64,000 bases of DNA from SLRI01 sp964402505 (GCA_964402505.1 CAYOCP010000004.1:124001-188000); one strand, 5' to 3'; shown: positions 34,672 to 44,089, counted from the stretch's first letter. The notes: generated by a model from the letters alone, not told the origin. Program-made: numbers and translations.

Positions 34672-35160
34672 ATGATGACACGGCTGCTTTCGAGTTGCGC
34701 CCTCGCACTCGTCCTCACCGCATACGGAACGGCGCGGGCCGACGAGCCGGTCCGGCTCTCGGACCGCATGCTGGACCGGGTGACCGCGGCTTACGCGACC
34801 GCCGCGGGCTGGCAGTTCCTGCTCTCCGCCAAGGGCGTGGACTTCGATCCCGACTTGTTGCTCTTCGGCGGCGAGGCATCGCAGAGTGCCTACACGGGTG
34901 ATTCGACGGATTTCGCCGAGGGTGCCGCCAATGGCACGGCGACGACGCAGGACTTCGGCAACGGCTCCCTGACCGTGACCCAGTTCCAGGGGACGACCAG
35001 GACCGGCGGCGACGGCACGGCCGATCTGCGCAATGCCGGCTTCGCCCAGGGCGATCTCGCCGGCACGGGCGGGGTCATCGTGCCGCTGCAGAATGCGGAC
35101 GGCTCCGTCAGCTACCGGGGTGTCTCCTGGGCCTGGGGCTTCGACTACCCGACGCCCTGA
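34672..35160 (+). CDS. Secreted protein with DRVTAA motif, function unknown
   Basis: 162 residues with a signal peptide ending near GTARA. The mature N-terminus LSDRMLDRVTAA resembles a short motif common in small secreted proteobacterial proteins. The rest is Gly/Thr/Ser-rich and low in charge, with many GxG turns (GNGSLTVTQFQGTTRTGGDGT), suggesting a beta-rich surface or matrix protein. ATG 34672 follows AAGGGAGGATAAG. A 21-bp perfect hairpin begins inside the last codons. Confidence 0.65.
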   Translation: MMTRLLSSCALALVLTAYGTARADEPVRLSDRMLDRVTAAYATAAGWQFLLSAKGVDFDPDLLLFGGEASQSAYTGDSTDFAEGAANGTATTQDFGNGSLTVTQFQGTTRTGGDGTADLRNAGFAQGDLAGTGGVIVPLQNADGSVSYRGVSWAWGFDYPTP

Positions 35161-35204
35161 GGATCCGCCGGGCGTTTGGGCGCCGCCCGGCGGATCCTCA
35201 GGGC
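35154..35204 (+). terminator. 21-bp perfect hairpin terminator
   Basis: Positions 35154-35174 pair perfectly with 35184-35204 across a 9-base loop. The stem overlaps the last codons and stop of the secreted-protein gene. No long T-run follows, so it may act as a very stable 3' end or a bidirectional barrier. Confidence 0.65.
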
Positions 35205-35324
35205 TCCTTCCGTCGAGATCGGGCTTTCGCTCCACGCCCGCCCTGCCTATCCTTCGAGCGCGAGATAAGGTGACGGCCGGCATGGGGCGGAAGGCTCCGG
35301 GTCCGGCCGGAGGGGAGGGAGGAC

Positions 35325-35780
35325 ATGCTGCTCGGCCTCGATCCGCTGCTCGGCGGCGATCTCTTGAAGACGCTTCGCGACATGGGGCACGGCGATTCGA
35401 TCGCCATCGTCGACCGCAACTTCCCGGCGCACGAGATCGCCCGGCGGTCGCAAGTGCCGTGCCATGTGCTGGCGACCGACACGGCGACCGCCGCCCGCGC
35501 CATCCTTTCGGTCATGCCGCTCGACAGCTTCATCGACGAGCCGGTTCGGCGGATGGAGGTGACGGCCTCGCCGGCGGAGCCGAGCGAGGCGCATCAGGAG
35601 CTCCTGGCCGCGGTGCACGAGGTGGCGGGCGAGCGCTGGCGGATGGGCTCGATCGAGCGCTTCGCCTTCTACGAGGAGGCGGCCAAATGTGCCGCCGTGG
35701 TCGCCACGCTCGACCGGCGAGGCTATGCCTGCTTCATCCTGACCAAAGGGGTGATCGGCCCCGACGGCAGGATCGTCTGA
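35325..35780 (+). CDS. RbsD/FucU family sugar mutarotase
   Basis: 151 residues. The N-terminus MLLGLDPLLGGDLLKTLRDMGHGD is the FucU pattern, with the active-site His in GHGD. FAFYEEAAKCAAVVATLDRRGYACFILTKGV is the conserved C-terminus. FucU interconverts anomers of L-fucose and related sugars before an isomerase or dehydrogenase acts. It heads a plus-strand run with three TIM-barrel isomerase genes and a Gfo/Idh/MocA gene, which points to a sugar pathway. The exact sugar is not known. Confidence 0.88.
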   Translation: MLLGLDPLLGGDLLKTLRDMGHGDSIAIVDRNFPAHEIARRSQVPCHVLATDTATAARAILSVMPLDSFIDEPVRRMEVTASPAEPSEAHQELLAAVHEVAGERWRMGSIERFAFYEEAAKCAAVVATLDRRGYACFILTKGVIGPDGRIV

Positions 35781-35811
35781 CCTCCGCCTCGAACCCGTCA
35801 GGGAGCCACCC

Positions 35812-36738
35812 ATGCGCAAGACCTCGATCGGCAGTTGGGCCTACAATGTGGGCCCTTACGGAGAGAACCCGATCCCGTTCGACACCGTTCTGGCCAAGCT
35901 CGCCGAGCTCGGATTTGACGGCGTCGAGCTCGGCGGCTTCAACGGCTACCCCAATCCGCAGAATCACCCGACCGGGGAGGATCGGGAGGCGCTGAAGGCC
36001 AAGGTGGCGGGCAAGGGACTCGCCTTCTCGGGCTTCGCCCAGGACCTCTGGAGCGAGCACCTGCTCGATACGGACGATCCGACCTCCTACATCGAGAGCT
36101 TCAAGGCGAACGCGGACTTCGCGCGGGATCTCGGCATCAAGGGTATTCGCGTCGACACGGTGCAGCCCCCGACCATCCACCAGACGACCGACTACGAGAC
36201 CCTCCTGAAGCGGCTGACCTCGGTCTGGGACCGCTGCATCCGCTACGCCGGCGACCAGGGGCTCTACGTGACCTGGGAGTTCGAGCCGGGCTTCGCCTTC
36301 AACAAGCCCTCCGACATCCAGCGCGTGCTGGAAGCCCTGCCGCACGAGAATTTCGGCATCCTCTACGACACCTGTCACGGGCAGATGGTGGCGGTGAACG
36401 GCACGCGGCAGGAGGGCCAAAAGGAGACCCTGAAGGGCGGCCAGCTCGAGCTGATCCAGAGGCTGTCCGGGCGGATCAACCACATCCACCTGATCGACAG
36501 CGACAATACCTGCCACAAGGACGCGGACGGCAAGGACGAGACCAGCGCGCATCCGCCCTTCGGCGAAGGGGTGCTCGATTTCGACGCGCTCGTGCCCGTC
36601 TTGGCCAAAGAGCCGGTCGGGCACGACTGGTGGACGGTGGACCTGTGCTTCTGGCCGGACGCCTGGAACGCCACCGCCAAGTGCAAGAAGGCGCTCGACG
36701 AGCTCAATCGCAAGTACGGCCAGGGCCGGCCGGCATGA
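35812..36738 (+). CDS. Xylose isomerase-like TIM-barrel sugar isomerase/epimerase 1
   Basis: 308 residues. Metal-ligand contexts of the family are visible: VTWEFEPGFAF (Glu), GILYDTCHGQM (Asp/His), INHIHLIDSDN (His/Asp) and a late WWTVDLCF. It groups with sugar phosphate isomerases/epimerases (IolE/IolH/ketose epimerase branch). The stop overlaps the next gene by 4 bases (ATGA). First of three paralogous folds in a row, which are too divergent from each other to be recent duplicates. Confidence 0.85.
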   Translation: MRKTSIGSWAYNVGPYGENPIPFDTVLAKLAELGFDGVELGGFNGYPNPQNHPTGEDREALKAKVAGKGLAFSGFAQDLWSEHLLDTDDPTSYIESFKANADFARDLGIKGIRVDTVQPPTIHQTTDYETLLKRLTSVWDRCIRYAGDQGLYVTWEFEPGFAFNKPSDIQRVLEALPHENFGILYDTCHGQMVAVNGTRQEGQKETLKGGQLELIQRLSGRINHIHLIDSDNTCHKDADGKDETSAHPPFGEGVLDFDALVPVLAKEPVGHDWWTVDLCFWPDAWNATAKCKKALDELNRKYGQGRPA

Positions 36739-37583
36739 AGATCGGCTTCAATCTCCTGCTCTGGGCGACGCATATCGAGGAGCGCGATTTTCATCTCCTC
36801 GAGACGCTCAGGAAGGTCGGCTATGACGGTGTCGAGGTGCCGCTCTTCCAGGGCGACCTCGCGCATTACACGAAGCTCGGCCGGGCCCTCGCCGACAACG
36901 GCCTGGCGGCGACCACCGTGACCGTGATGCCGGATGTGGCGCACGACATCGTGAGCGCCGATCCCGACGCCCGCCAGGGCGGGTGCGACCACATCAGATG
37001 GGCCGTCGACTGCACCGCGGCCTTGGGCGGCACGCTGCTCGCCGGTCCCCTCCATCAGGCGCTCGGCCATTTCACCAGCGAGGGGCGCACCAGGGAGGAG
37101 TGGGAGCGTGGCGTCGAGGCGACGCGCGCCCTGGCCGGCGACGCGGCGGATGCCGGAGTCGCCCTCTCGGTCGAGCCCCTCAACCGCTTCGAGTGCTACT
37201 TCCTCAATACGGTCGCCGATGCGGCGGCCTTCGTCGAGGAGGTCGGCAAGCCCAATGTCGGCCTCCTCTTCGACACCTTCCACGCCAATATCGAGGAGAA
37301 GCATCCGGTCGGAGCGCTCCGGCAGAACCTGCGCTGGATCAACCATTTCCACGTCTCGGCCAACGACCGGGGGACGCCGGGCAAGGACCACGTCCCCTGG
37401 GCGGAGATCTTCTCGGTGCTCAAGGAGAACGGCTACGACGGCTGGCTGACGATTGAGGCGTTCGGCCGGGCTCTGCCGGATCTCGCAGCCGCGACGAGGG
37501 TCTGGCGCGACTTCTTCCCGCATCGGGAGGAGGTCTACACCTTCGGCTACCACTTCATCCGGGACGGCTGGGACAACAGCTGA
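36735..37583 (+). CDS. TIM-barrel ketose 3-epimerase / hydroxypyruvate isomerase-like enzyme
   Basis: 282 residues. The MKIGFNLLLWATHIEERDF start and the metal-ligand segments LSVEPLNRFECYF (Glu), GLLFDTFHANIEE (Asp/His), FHVSANDRGTPG and WLTIEAFG (Glu) match the D-tagatose/D-psicose 3-epimerase branch. The NDRGTPG turn is diagnostic of that group. Start and upstream stop overlap (ATGA), so it is made together with the preceding isomerase. The likely reaction is C3 epimerisation of a free ketose. Confidence 0.85.
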   Translation: MKIGFNLLLWATHIEERDFHLLETLRKVGYDGVEVPLFQGDLAHYTKLGRALADNGLAATTVTVMPDVAHDIVSADPDARQGGCDHIRWAVDCTAALGGTLLAGPLHQALGHFTSEGRTREEWERGVEATRALAGDAADAGVALSVEPLNRFECYFLNTVADAAAFVEEVGKPNVGLLFDTFHANIEEKHPVGALRQNLRWINHFHVSANDRGTPGKDHVPWAEIFSVLKENGYDGWLTIEAFGRALPDLAAATRVWRDFFPHREEVYTFGYHFIRDGWDNS

Positions 37584-37610
37584 CCGGCGGCATCAGGAGA
37601 GCTTTCCGTC

Positions 37611-38672
37611 ATGGGCATTGCCACGATCAAGGGGCCAGCCATCTTTCTCGCCCAGTTCGCCGGCGACAAGGCACCGTTCGACAGCCTGGATGGCATCGCC
37701 GGCTGGGCCGCGTCGCTCGGCTACAAGGGCATCCAGATCCCGAGCTGGGACGCGCGGTTCTTCGATCTCGAGAAAGCGGCCGAGAGCAAAACCTATTGCG
37801 ACGAGGTCAAGGGCCTGGTCGAGGGCCATGGGCTCGCCATCACCGAGCTCTCGACCCATCTGCAGAGCCAGCTCGTCGCCGTCCATCCGGCCTATGACGA
37901 GATGTTCGACGGCTTCGCCGTGCCGGAGGTCCGGGGCGACCCGAGGAAGCGGCAGGCCTGGGCGGTCGAGCAGGTGCGGCTGGCGGCGACCGCCTCGAAG
38001 AATCTCGGCCTCACGCGGCACGTGGGCTTCACCGGTGCCCTCGCCTTTCCCTATCTCTACCCTTGGCCGCAGCGCCCGGGCGGGCTGATCGACGAGGCCT
38101 TCGCCGAGCTCGGCCGGCGCTGGAAGCCCATCCTCGACCACTACGATTCATGCGGTGTCGACTACGGCTACGAGCTCCATCCGGGCGAGGACACGTTCGA
38201 CGGCGCCACTTTCGAAATGTTCCTCGACGCGGTCGGCGGCCACAGCCGTGCCACAATCAACTACGATCCGAGCCACTTCCTCCTGCAGCAGCTCGACTAC
38301 CTCGCCTTCATCGACATCTATCACGAACGGATCACGAGCTTTCACGTCAAGGACGCGGAATTCAACCCGGACGGCCGCCAGGGCGTCTATTCCGGCTACC
38401 AGCCCTGGACGCAGAGGGCCGGGCGGTTCCGCTCGCTCGGCGACGGGCAGGTGGACTTCTCGGCCGTGTTCTCGAAGCTCACGACCTGGGGCTACGATCA
38501 CTGGGCGGTGCTCGAATGGGAATGCTGCCTCAAGCATCCGGAGGATGGCGCTGCCGAGGGCGCACCCTTCATCGAGGATCACATCATCCGCGTGACCGAG
38601 TCCGCATTCGACGACTTCGCCGCCGGCGGCAGCGACCCTGTCGCCAACCGGCGCATTCTCGGGCTCGGGTGA
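37611..38672 (+). CDS. TIM-barrel sugar isomerase/epimerase 2
   Basis: 353 residues. Family segments include YGYELHPGEDTFD (metal Glu), INYDPSHFLLQQLDYLAFI (Asp/His), ITSFHVKDAEFNPDGRQGVYSGYQPW (His) and HWAVLEWECCLK (Glu). The FHVKDAEF...YSGYQ block is typical of isomerases/epimerases linked to Gfo/Idh dehydrogenases in sugar and inositol operons. It is followed 12 bases later by such a dehydrogenase. ATG 37611 is preceded by GGAGAG. Confidence 0.87.
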   Translation: MGIATIKGPAIFLAQFAGDKAPFDSLDGIAGWAASLGYKGIQIPSWDARFFDLEKAAESKTYCDEVKGLVEGHGLAITELSTHLQSQLVAVHPAYDEMFDGFAVPEVRGDPRKRQAWAVEQVRLAATASKNLGLTRHVGFTGALAFPYLYPWPQRPGGLIDEAFAELGRRWKPILDHYDSCGVDYGYELHPGEDTFDGATFEMFLDAVGGHSRATINYDPSHFLLQQLDYLAFIDIYHERITSFHVKDAEFNPDGRQGVYSGYQPWTQRAGRFRSLGDGQVDFSAVFSKLTTWGYDHWAVLEWECCLKHPEDGAAEGAPFIEDHIIRVTESAFDDFAAGGSDPVANRRILGLG

Positions 38673-38684
38673 GGGAGACGGCGC

Positions 38685-39869
38685 ATGGTCGGTGAGAGCA
38701 CGCAGGCGAAGGCGGGGCCGAGGCGGCGGCTCAGGCTCGGCATGGTCGGTGGCGGGCAAGGGGCCTTCATCGGCGGTGTTCACCGTATCGCCGCCCGACT
38801 CGACGATCGCTTCGAGCTGGTCGCCGGGTGCTTCGCCAGCACCGCCGAGAAGTCGAAGGCCTCGGGCGTCGAGCTCGGCGTCGATCCGGCCCGCACCTAT
38901 GGCAGCTTCGCCGAGATGGCGAAGGTGGAGGCCAGCCGGGACGACGGCATCGATGCGGTCGCCATCGTCACACCCAACCACGTCCACTATCCGGCGGCGG
39001 CGGCCTTCCTCGAGGCCGGCATCCACGTCATCTGCGACAAGCCCATGACCACCACCCTCGCCGACGCGAAGGCGCTGGCGGCGCTGGTCGATCGGACCGG
39101 GCGGGTCTTCGTCCTGACCCACAACTACACAGGCTATCCCATGATTCGCCAGGCGCGGGCAATGGTCGATGCCGGCCTGCTCGGCGCCATTCGCGTGGTG
39201 CAGGTCGAGTACGCACAGGACTGGCTGGCGACGCGGATCGAGGAGAGCGGGCAGAAGCAGGCGGAGTGGCGCACCGATCCGGCGCGCTCGGGGCCGGCCG
39301 GATCGACCGGCGATATCGGCACCCATGCCATGAACATCGCCGCCTTCGTCACCGGCCTGGCGCTCGAGGAGGTGGCGGCCGAGCTCTCCACTTTCGTCGA
39401 GGGCCGGAGGCTCGACGACAATTGCAACGTGCTGCTGCGCTATGCAGGCGGTGCTCGGGGCATGCTCTGGGCGAGCCAGGTGGCGACCGGCAAGGAGAAC
39501 GCGTTGACCCTTCGCGTCTACGGCGAGAAGGGCGGTCTCGAATGGGCGCAGGAGGAGCCCAACCACCTCTGGTTCGCACCGCTCGGCGAGCCCAGGCGGC
39601 TGATCACCCGATCGGGCGCCGGCGCCGGACCCGAGGCGGCACGGGTGACGCGGGTGCCACCCGGCCATCCGGAAGGCTATCTCGAGGGCTTCGCCACCAT
39701 CTACAGCGAGGCGGCCGAGCTCATCTGGGCCAGCATCGAGGGCCGCACCCCCGATGCCGGGGCCCTGCTCGCCCCTTCGGTCCAGGACGGCGTGGCCGGT
39801 GTGAAGTTCATCGAGGCGGTGGTCGAATCGAGCCGGCACGGCGGTGCCTGGACGAGCGCCTCGGCTTAG
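38685..39869 (+). CDS. Gfo/Idh/MocA family sugar dehydrogenase 2
   Basis: 394 residues. NAD(P)-binding RLGMVGGGQGAFIGGVHR lies near the N-terminus, the EKP-type motif is VICDKPMTTTLADAK (DKP variant), and GSTGDIGTHAMNIAAFV carries the catalytic Asp/His. The VGGGQGAFIG form is seen in dehydrogenases encoded beside TIM-barrel isomerases. Last gene of the run from fucU-like 35325, so it probably oxidises or reduces the same sugar at another position. ATG 38685 is supported by GAGGGAGA upstream. Confidence 0.9.
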   Translation: MVGESTQAKAGPRRRLRLGMVGGGQGAFIGGVHRIAARLDDRFELVAGCFASTAEKSKASGVELGVDPARTYGSFAEMAKVEASRDDGIDAVAIVTPNHVHYPAAAAFLEAGIHVICDKPMTTTLADAKALAALVDRTGRVFVLTHNYTGYPMIRQARAMVDAGLLGAIRVVQVEYAQDWLATRIEESGQKQAEWRTDPARSGPAGSTGDIGTHAMNIAAFVTGLALEEVAAELSTFVEGRRLDDNCNVLLRYAGGARGMLWASQVATGKENALTLRVYGEKGGLEWAQEEPNHLWFAPLGEPRRLITRSGAGAGPEAARVTRVPPGHPEGYLEGFATIYSEAAELIWASIEGRTPDAGALLAPSVQDGVAGVKFIEAVVESSRHGGAWTSASA

Positions 39870-39933
39870 AGCCTGTCCGCCCGGGCCGGAGCTTTCCGGC
39901 GAGGCCGGGGGCGAGACCGGGGCTTTCGGGCGT

Positions 39934-40884
39934 TCAGGAGCGGGTCGGGCCGACCTCGAGCCGCAGCGCCTTGTGGTCGGCGCCGGGCAAGGTGATGACC
40001 TCGCGGCTCAGGAGCTGCAGGCCCCGGCCGGTGAAGGCCTGGTCGATCGGCAGCCGCAGGGGCCAGGGCAGGATCGAGGGCCAAGTGCCCTCGAGGCCCG
40101 GCGCCACCTCGAGACCGGTCGTGGCGACGAAGGCCCGAATCAGCCGCCCCCAGGGCACCGAGTTGAAGTCCCCGACGAGGAGCAGGGGCTCATCCACCCC
40201 GCCGAGCATGGTCGCCAAAGCCTCCGTCTGCATCTCCTGCACACGCTGGCGGCGCGGCGGAAGGGGCTGGGTCAGATGCGTTCCGGCGATCGTGACCGGG
40301 CCGAAGCCGGTCTGCACCCGGGCGGCGGCCATGCCGATGATCGGCGGCCGCGTCTCGTTGCTGCGGTTCTCGAGGATCGGCAGGCGCGACAGCACCACCG
40401 TGTCGCACCACCAGTGCGTCTCGCAATCGGCGCGATAGGGGTAGGCATCGGCGAGGCTCTCGACCAGCTCCATCGGCTTGTCGCCGCGAATCTCCGTCAG
40501 CACCACGACATCCGGATGGATCGCCAGAAGGCGCGCGCCGAGCTCGCCCAGCCGCTCGTTCTGGGTCCAGACATTCGAGAAGACGACCTCGATCCGCCCG
40601 GATGCATCGACGCCGGCCCGCGCCTGGATCAGGGAAGGCTGCAGGATGCTGAGCTGCAGGACCAGGCAAAGGGCGGCGCCGGCTGCCGGCAGAAGCTGGC
40701 GCATCAGCAGCAACAGCACGAGCGCCAATACCGTGAGCGCCGCCGTCTGGATCAGGAACTGGCCGATGAAGTCGAGCTTGCGGCTGTAGTCGCCGAGAAA
40801 GGGGGCGAGCGTCAGCCCGACGAGCCCGGCGAGCAGCAGCCAGGGCCAGTGGTCGAGGAGACGGTGGAGAAGCGGCTTGATCAT
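39934..40884 (-). CDS. Membrane-anchored endonuclease/exonuclease/phosphatase family protein
   Basis: 316 residues. Two or three N-terminal membrane spans (WLLLAGLVGLTLAPF, FLIQTAALTVLALVLLLLM) precede a C-terminal EEP domain, as in YbhP/YafD-like proteins. Catalytic motifs are FSNVW, LTEIRGD, GTHLTQP, VGDFNSVPW and the C-terminal GADHKAL. The domain is predicted to face the periplasm. The ATG at 40884 was chosen; a TTG three codons upstream is possible. Neighbours are on the other strand. Confidence 0.85.
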   Translation of the reverse strand: MIKPLLHRLLDHWPWLLLAGLVGLTLAPFLGDYSRKLDFIGQFLIQTAALTVLALVLLLLMRQLLPAAGAALCLVLQLSILQPSLIQARAGVDASGRIEVVFSNVWTQNERLGELGARLLAIHPDVVVLTEIRGDKPMELVESLADAYPYRADCETHWWCDTVVLSRLPILENRSNETRPPIIGMAAARVQTGFGPVTIAGTHLTQPLPPRRQRVQEMQTEALATMLGGVDEPLLLVGDFNSVPWGRLIRAFVATTGLEVAPGLEGTWPSILPWPLRLPIDQAFTGRGLQLLSREVITLPGADHKALRLEVGPTRS

Positions 40885-41057
40885 GCGCTGCAATATGGAG
40901 GCGTCGGGTTAACAAGAAAAGAAGAGGATCCGAATGGGACGGCGGACCCGTACGCGGGCGCGGACCCTCTGCCAAGCCCCTTTCGGGTGTGTTAAGGGCA
41001 TGGCCAGCCGCGGGTCCGCTTGCGGCGCGAGCTGCAAGAGCAGAAGGGGGCGAGACG

Positions 41058-42221
41058 ATGACGAAGCCGCTGCGCGTTGCCGTGATCGGCTATGGATTCA
41101 TGGGCAAGGCGCACTCCAATGCGTATGCCAGCGTCAACCATTTTTTCCCGGACGTTCCCTATCGGGTCGAGCGGCAGGTGCTGTGCGGTCGCGACGCGAC
41201 GAAGGCCGGGGAGTTCGCCGACGCCTGGGGCTATGCGGCGGTCGAGACGGACTGGCGCAAGGTGATCGAGCGTGACGATGTCGACATGGTCGACATCTGC
41301 GTTCCCAACAACCTGCACGAAGCCATCGCCACCGCGGCCGCGGCGGCCGGCAAGTGGGTCGCGACCGAGAAGCCTCTCGCCATGAGCGTGGCGGAGGGCG
41401 AGCGCATGGTGGCCGCGGTCGAAAAGGCGGGCGTGCCGAACATGGTCTGGTACAACTACCGGCGCGTGCCGGCGGTGAGCCTGGCGAAGCAGATGGTGGA
41501 CGAGGGCCGCACCGGCCGCGCCTATCACTACCGCGCCCAGTTCCTCCAGGACTGGACGATCGCCCCGGACCTGCCGCAGGGCGGGGCGGCACTTTGGCGG
41601 CTAGACGCGACCGCCGCCGGGTCGGGCGTCACCGGCGATCTCCTCGCCCACAACATCGACACGGCCATGTGGCTGAACGGCCCCATCACCAGGGTCATGG
41701 CGGAGACCGAGACCTTCGTGAAGGAGCGCCTGCACCAGGAGACCGGCAAGGTCGCCCCCGTCGGCATCGACGACGCCTGCCTCTTCATGTGCCGATTCGC
41801 GAACGGCTCGCTCGGCCTCTTCGAGAGCACTCGCTACGCGCGCGGCCACAAGGCGCTGAAGACGCTCGAGCTCAACGGCGCCGACGGCTCGGTGCGCTTC
41901 GATCTGCACGATCTGCAGTATCTCGACTTCTTCGAGTACCGCTCGAAGGCGACCGGCGATAAGACCGAGGGTCACCTCAATGGCTGGCGGCGGATCCATG
42001 TCACCAATCACGAGCACCCCTACATGAGCCACTGGTGGGTGCCGGGGCTCGCGATCGGCTACGAGGCGAGCTTCGTCCACACGCTCGCCGATTTTCTCGC
42101 CGGTGCGGAGGACGGCAGCTTCGCGGGCCCGACCTTCGAGGATGCGCTGCGGACGCAGCGGGTCTGCGAGGCGGTTCTGCGCTCGGCCGGGACGGGCAAG
42201 TGGGAGAGCACCGGGCTCTGA
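41058..42221 (+). CDS. Gfo/Idh/MocA family sugar dehydrogenase 3
   Basis: 387 residues. NAD(P)-binding VAVIGYGFMGKAHSNAY, EKP motif WVATEKPLAMS, and the catalytic GSGVTGDLLAHNIDTAMWL region are all present. The FMGKAHSNAY start and long C-terminal part (HEHPYMSHWWVPG) are characteristic of a branch found next to xylose isomerase-like genes and ABC importers. ATG 41058 follows AGAAGGGGGCGAGACG. It is followed by a DJ-1/PfpI gene and the ABC importer, so it may act on the imported sugar. Confidence 0.9.
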   Translation: MTKPLRVAVIGYGFMGKAHSNAYASVNHFFPDVPYRVERQVLCGRDATKAGEFADAWGYAAVETDWRKVIERDDVDMVDICVPNNLHEAIATAAAAAGKWVATEKPLAMSVAEGERMVAAVEKAGVPNMVWYNYRRVPAVSLAKQMVDEGRTGRAYHYRAQFLQDWTIAPDLPQGGAALWRLDATAAGSGVTGDLLAHNIDTAMWLNGPITRVMAETETFVKERLHQETGKVAPVGIDDACLFMCRFANGSLGLFESTRYARGHKALKTLELNGADGSVRFDLHDLQYLDFFEYRSKATGDKTEGHLNGWRRIHVTNHEHPYMSHWWVPGLAIGYEASFVHTLADFLAGAEDGSFAGPTFEDALRTQRVCEAVLRSAGTGKWESTGL

Positions 42222-42283
42222 GCTGAAGGTGGCCCGGACTGGATTGGAACGAGACCCCAACAACCCCATCAAGGGAGCGAGCG

Positions 42284-42868
42284 ATGGCGAAGACGATCCT
42301 GATGCTGGTCGGTGAGTTCAGCGAGGAGTACGAGATCTTCGTGTTCCACCAGGCGATGGAGGCGGTTGGCCACCCGGTCCATGTCGTCTGTCCCGACAAG
42401 AAGGCGGGCGAGCTCATCAAGACCTCGCTGCACGATTTCGAGGGCGACCAGACCTATACCGAGAAGCCCGGCCACTTCTTCAGGCTGAACAAGAGCTTCG
42501 CCGAGGTCGACACGAAGGACTACGACGCCGTCTACGTCGCCGGCGGCCGCGGGCCGGAGTACATCCGCATCTATCCCCGGGTGCAGGCCATCATCCGGGA
42601 GTTCCACGAAGCGGCGAAGCCGATCTTCACCATCTGCCACGGCGCCCAGGTGCTGGTCGCGGTCGACGGCGTGGTGCGCGGCAAGCGGGTCGCCGCCCTC
42701 GAATATTGCGAGCCCGAGGTCCGGCTCGCCGGCGGCACCTATGTCGACGTGCCGCCGGAAGGGGCGATCAGCGATGGCAACCTCGTCTCCGCCAAGGGTT
42801 GGCCCGGCCTCGCCGCCTTCATCCGCGAGTGCCTGAAGGTGCTCGGCACGGAGATTCGGCACGCCTGA
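42284..42868 (+). CDS. DJ-1/PfpI family protein
   Basis: 194 residues. The nucleophile-elbow cysteine is in IFTICHGAQVLVA, and the AVYVAGGRGPEYIRIYP segment supplies the acidic residue. Members act as glyoxalase III, protein deglycase or peptidase-like enzymes; the reaction here is unknown. It lies 62 bases after the Gfo/Idh gene on the same strand, and a role in clearing reactive sugar breakdown products would fit the context. Confidence 0.88.
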   Translation: MAKTILMLVGEFSEEYEIFVFHQAMEAVGHPVHVVCPDKKAGELIKTSLHDFEGDQTYTEKPGHFFRLNKSFAEVDTKDYDAVYVAGGRGPEYIRIYPRVQAIIREFHEAAKPIFTICHGAQVLVAVDGVVRGKRVAALEYCEPEVRLAGGTYVDVPPEGAISDGNLVSAKGWPGLAAFIRECLKVLGTEIRHA

Positions 42869-43000
42869 ACGGCAGCCGGCCGCCGCGGCGATCAGTTAGG
42901 TTCTTGGCAGGCCCGACACCTTGCATTAAGGCTCTGACCACTCGCGCAAGCGGGCCGGGCGGAGATCCGGCCGAACGATCGAGGGGGAGGCAGGCTGGCC

Positions 43001-44089
43001 TTGGCACATCTTCGAGTTCTTGATGTGGTGCGCCGCTTCGGTGCCGTCACGGCGCTCGACGGCATGAGCTTCGAGGTGGAGGAGGGCGAGTTCTATTGCC
43101 TGCTCGGCCCGAGCTCGGCCGGCAAGACCACGACCCTGCGTGCCATAGCCGGGCTCGAGACGCTGAGCCGGGGCCGGATCGAGTTCGCCGGACGCGACGT
43201 CACCACGGCACCGGTGCAGGGCCGGGGCATGGCCATGATCTTCCAGACCTTCGCCCTCTACCCGCATCTGACCGTGCGCCAGAACTTCGCCTACCCGCTC
43301 GAGCGCGAGCGCATCGATCGGGTCGAGATCGGGAGGCGTGTGGGCGAGGTCGCGGAGCTCTTGCGGGTCGGCCACACGCTCGACCGCAAGCCCGCCACCC
43401 TCTCGGGCGGCGAGCAGCAGCGGATCGCCATCGGCCGCGCCCTGATCCGCCGGCCGAAGCTGCTACTGCTCGACGAGCCGTTGACCAATCTCGACGCCAA
43501 GCTGCGCCACGACACGCGGGCCGAGTTCAAGCGCCTGCACCGCGAGCTCGGCATGACCATGCTGTACGCCACGCCGGACCAGCTCGAGGCTCTCACCATG
43601 GGCGAGCGGGTCGCCGTGATGCGGGCCGGCCGGGTGGAGCAGATCGACACTCCCCGAGCCCTCTACGAACGGCCGCTCGACACCTACGTGGCGGGCCTCG
43701 TCGGCGCGCCGGCCATGAACCTCGTGCGCGGCCGGGTGGTCAGCGGACAGAGCGGGCCAGTGGTCGACATCGGCGTGGCCGGGATCGAGCTGGCCCGCGC
43801 CGGCCACGACCTCGCCGCCGGTACCGAGCTCCTCGTCGGTCTCAGGCCGCACGACATCCGGCTCGGCGCCGATCCGGACCACGGCCGGACCCTCGATGCC
43901 ACCGTGCACCTGCGCGAGCCCCTGGGTGACGTGACCGTTCTCGACCTCCGCCTGGGTGCGGTCGAGGCCAAGATGGTGGTGCGCGAGGAGCAGGGGGCGG
44001 GCATCGCCGAGGGCAATGCGATCGCCGTGACCATCGACCCGGCGGACCTCCATCTCTTCCATGCCGAGACCGGGGCCCGCCTCGCTTGA
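43001..44089 (+). CDS. ABC importer ATPase 1 (MalK/UgpC-like), H-loop His replaced
   Basis: 362 residues: nucleotide-binding domain then a C-terminal OB-type domain. Walker A GPSSAGKT (36-43), Q-loop FQTFALYP, signature LSGGE (134-138) and Walker B LLLLDE (154-159) are intact. The switch region reads LYATPDQLEALT, so residue 192 is Pro where the H-loop His is expected. The TTG start at 43001 follows GAGGGGGAGG. It heads the importer operon, whose second ATPase at 47504 has a normal H-loop but a degraded signature, suggesting an asymmetric heterodimer. Confidence 0.9.
   Translation: MAHLRVLDVVRRFGAVTALDGMSFEVEEGEFYCLLGPSSAGKTTTLRAIAGLETLSRGRIEFAGRDVTTAPVQGRGMAMIFQTFALYPHLTVRQNFAYPLERERIDRVEIGRRVGEVAELLRVGHTLDRKPATLSGGEQQRIAIGRALIRRPKLLLLDEPLTNLDAKLRHDTRAEFKRLHRELGMTMLYATPDQLEALTMGERVAVMRAGRVEQIDTPRALYERPLDTYVAGLVGAPAMNLVRGRVVSGQSGPVVDIGVAGIELARAGHDLAAGTELLVGLRPHDIRLGADPDHGRTLDATVHLREPLGDVTVLDLRLGAVEAKMVVREEQGAGIAEGNAIAVTIDPADLHLFHAETGARLA

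Noticed and set aside
42904..42930. Sigma-54-like promoter (TTGGCA...TTGCA) before the ABC operon
   Set aside because: The distance between the GG and GC elements is too long for a sigma-54 site.
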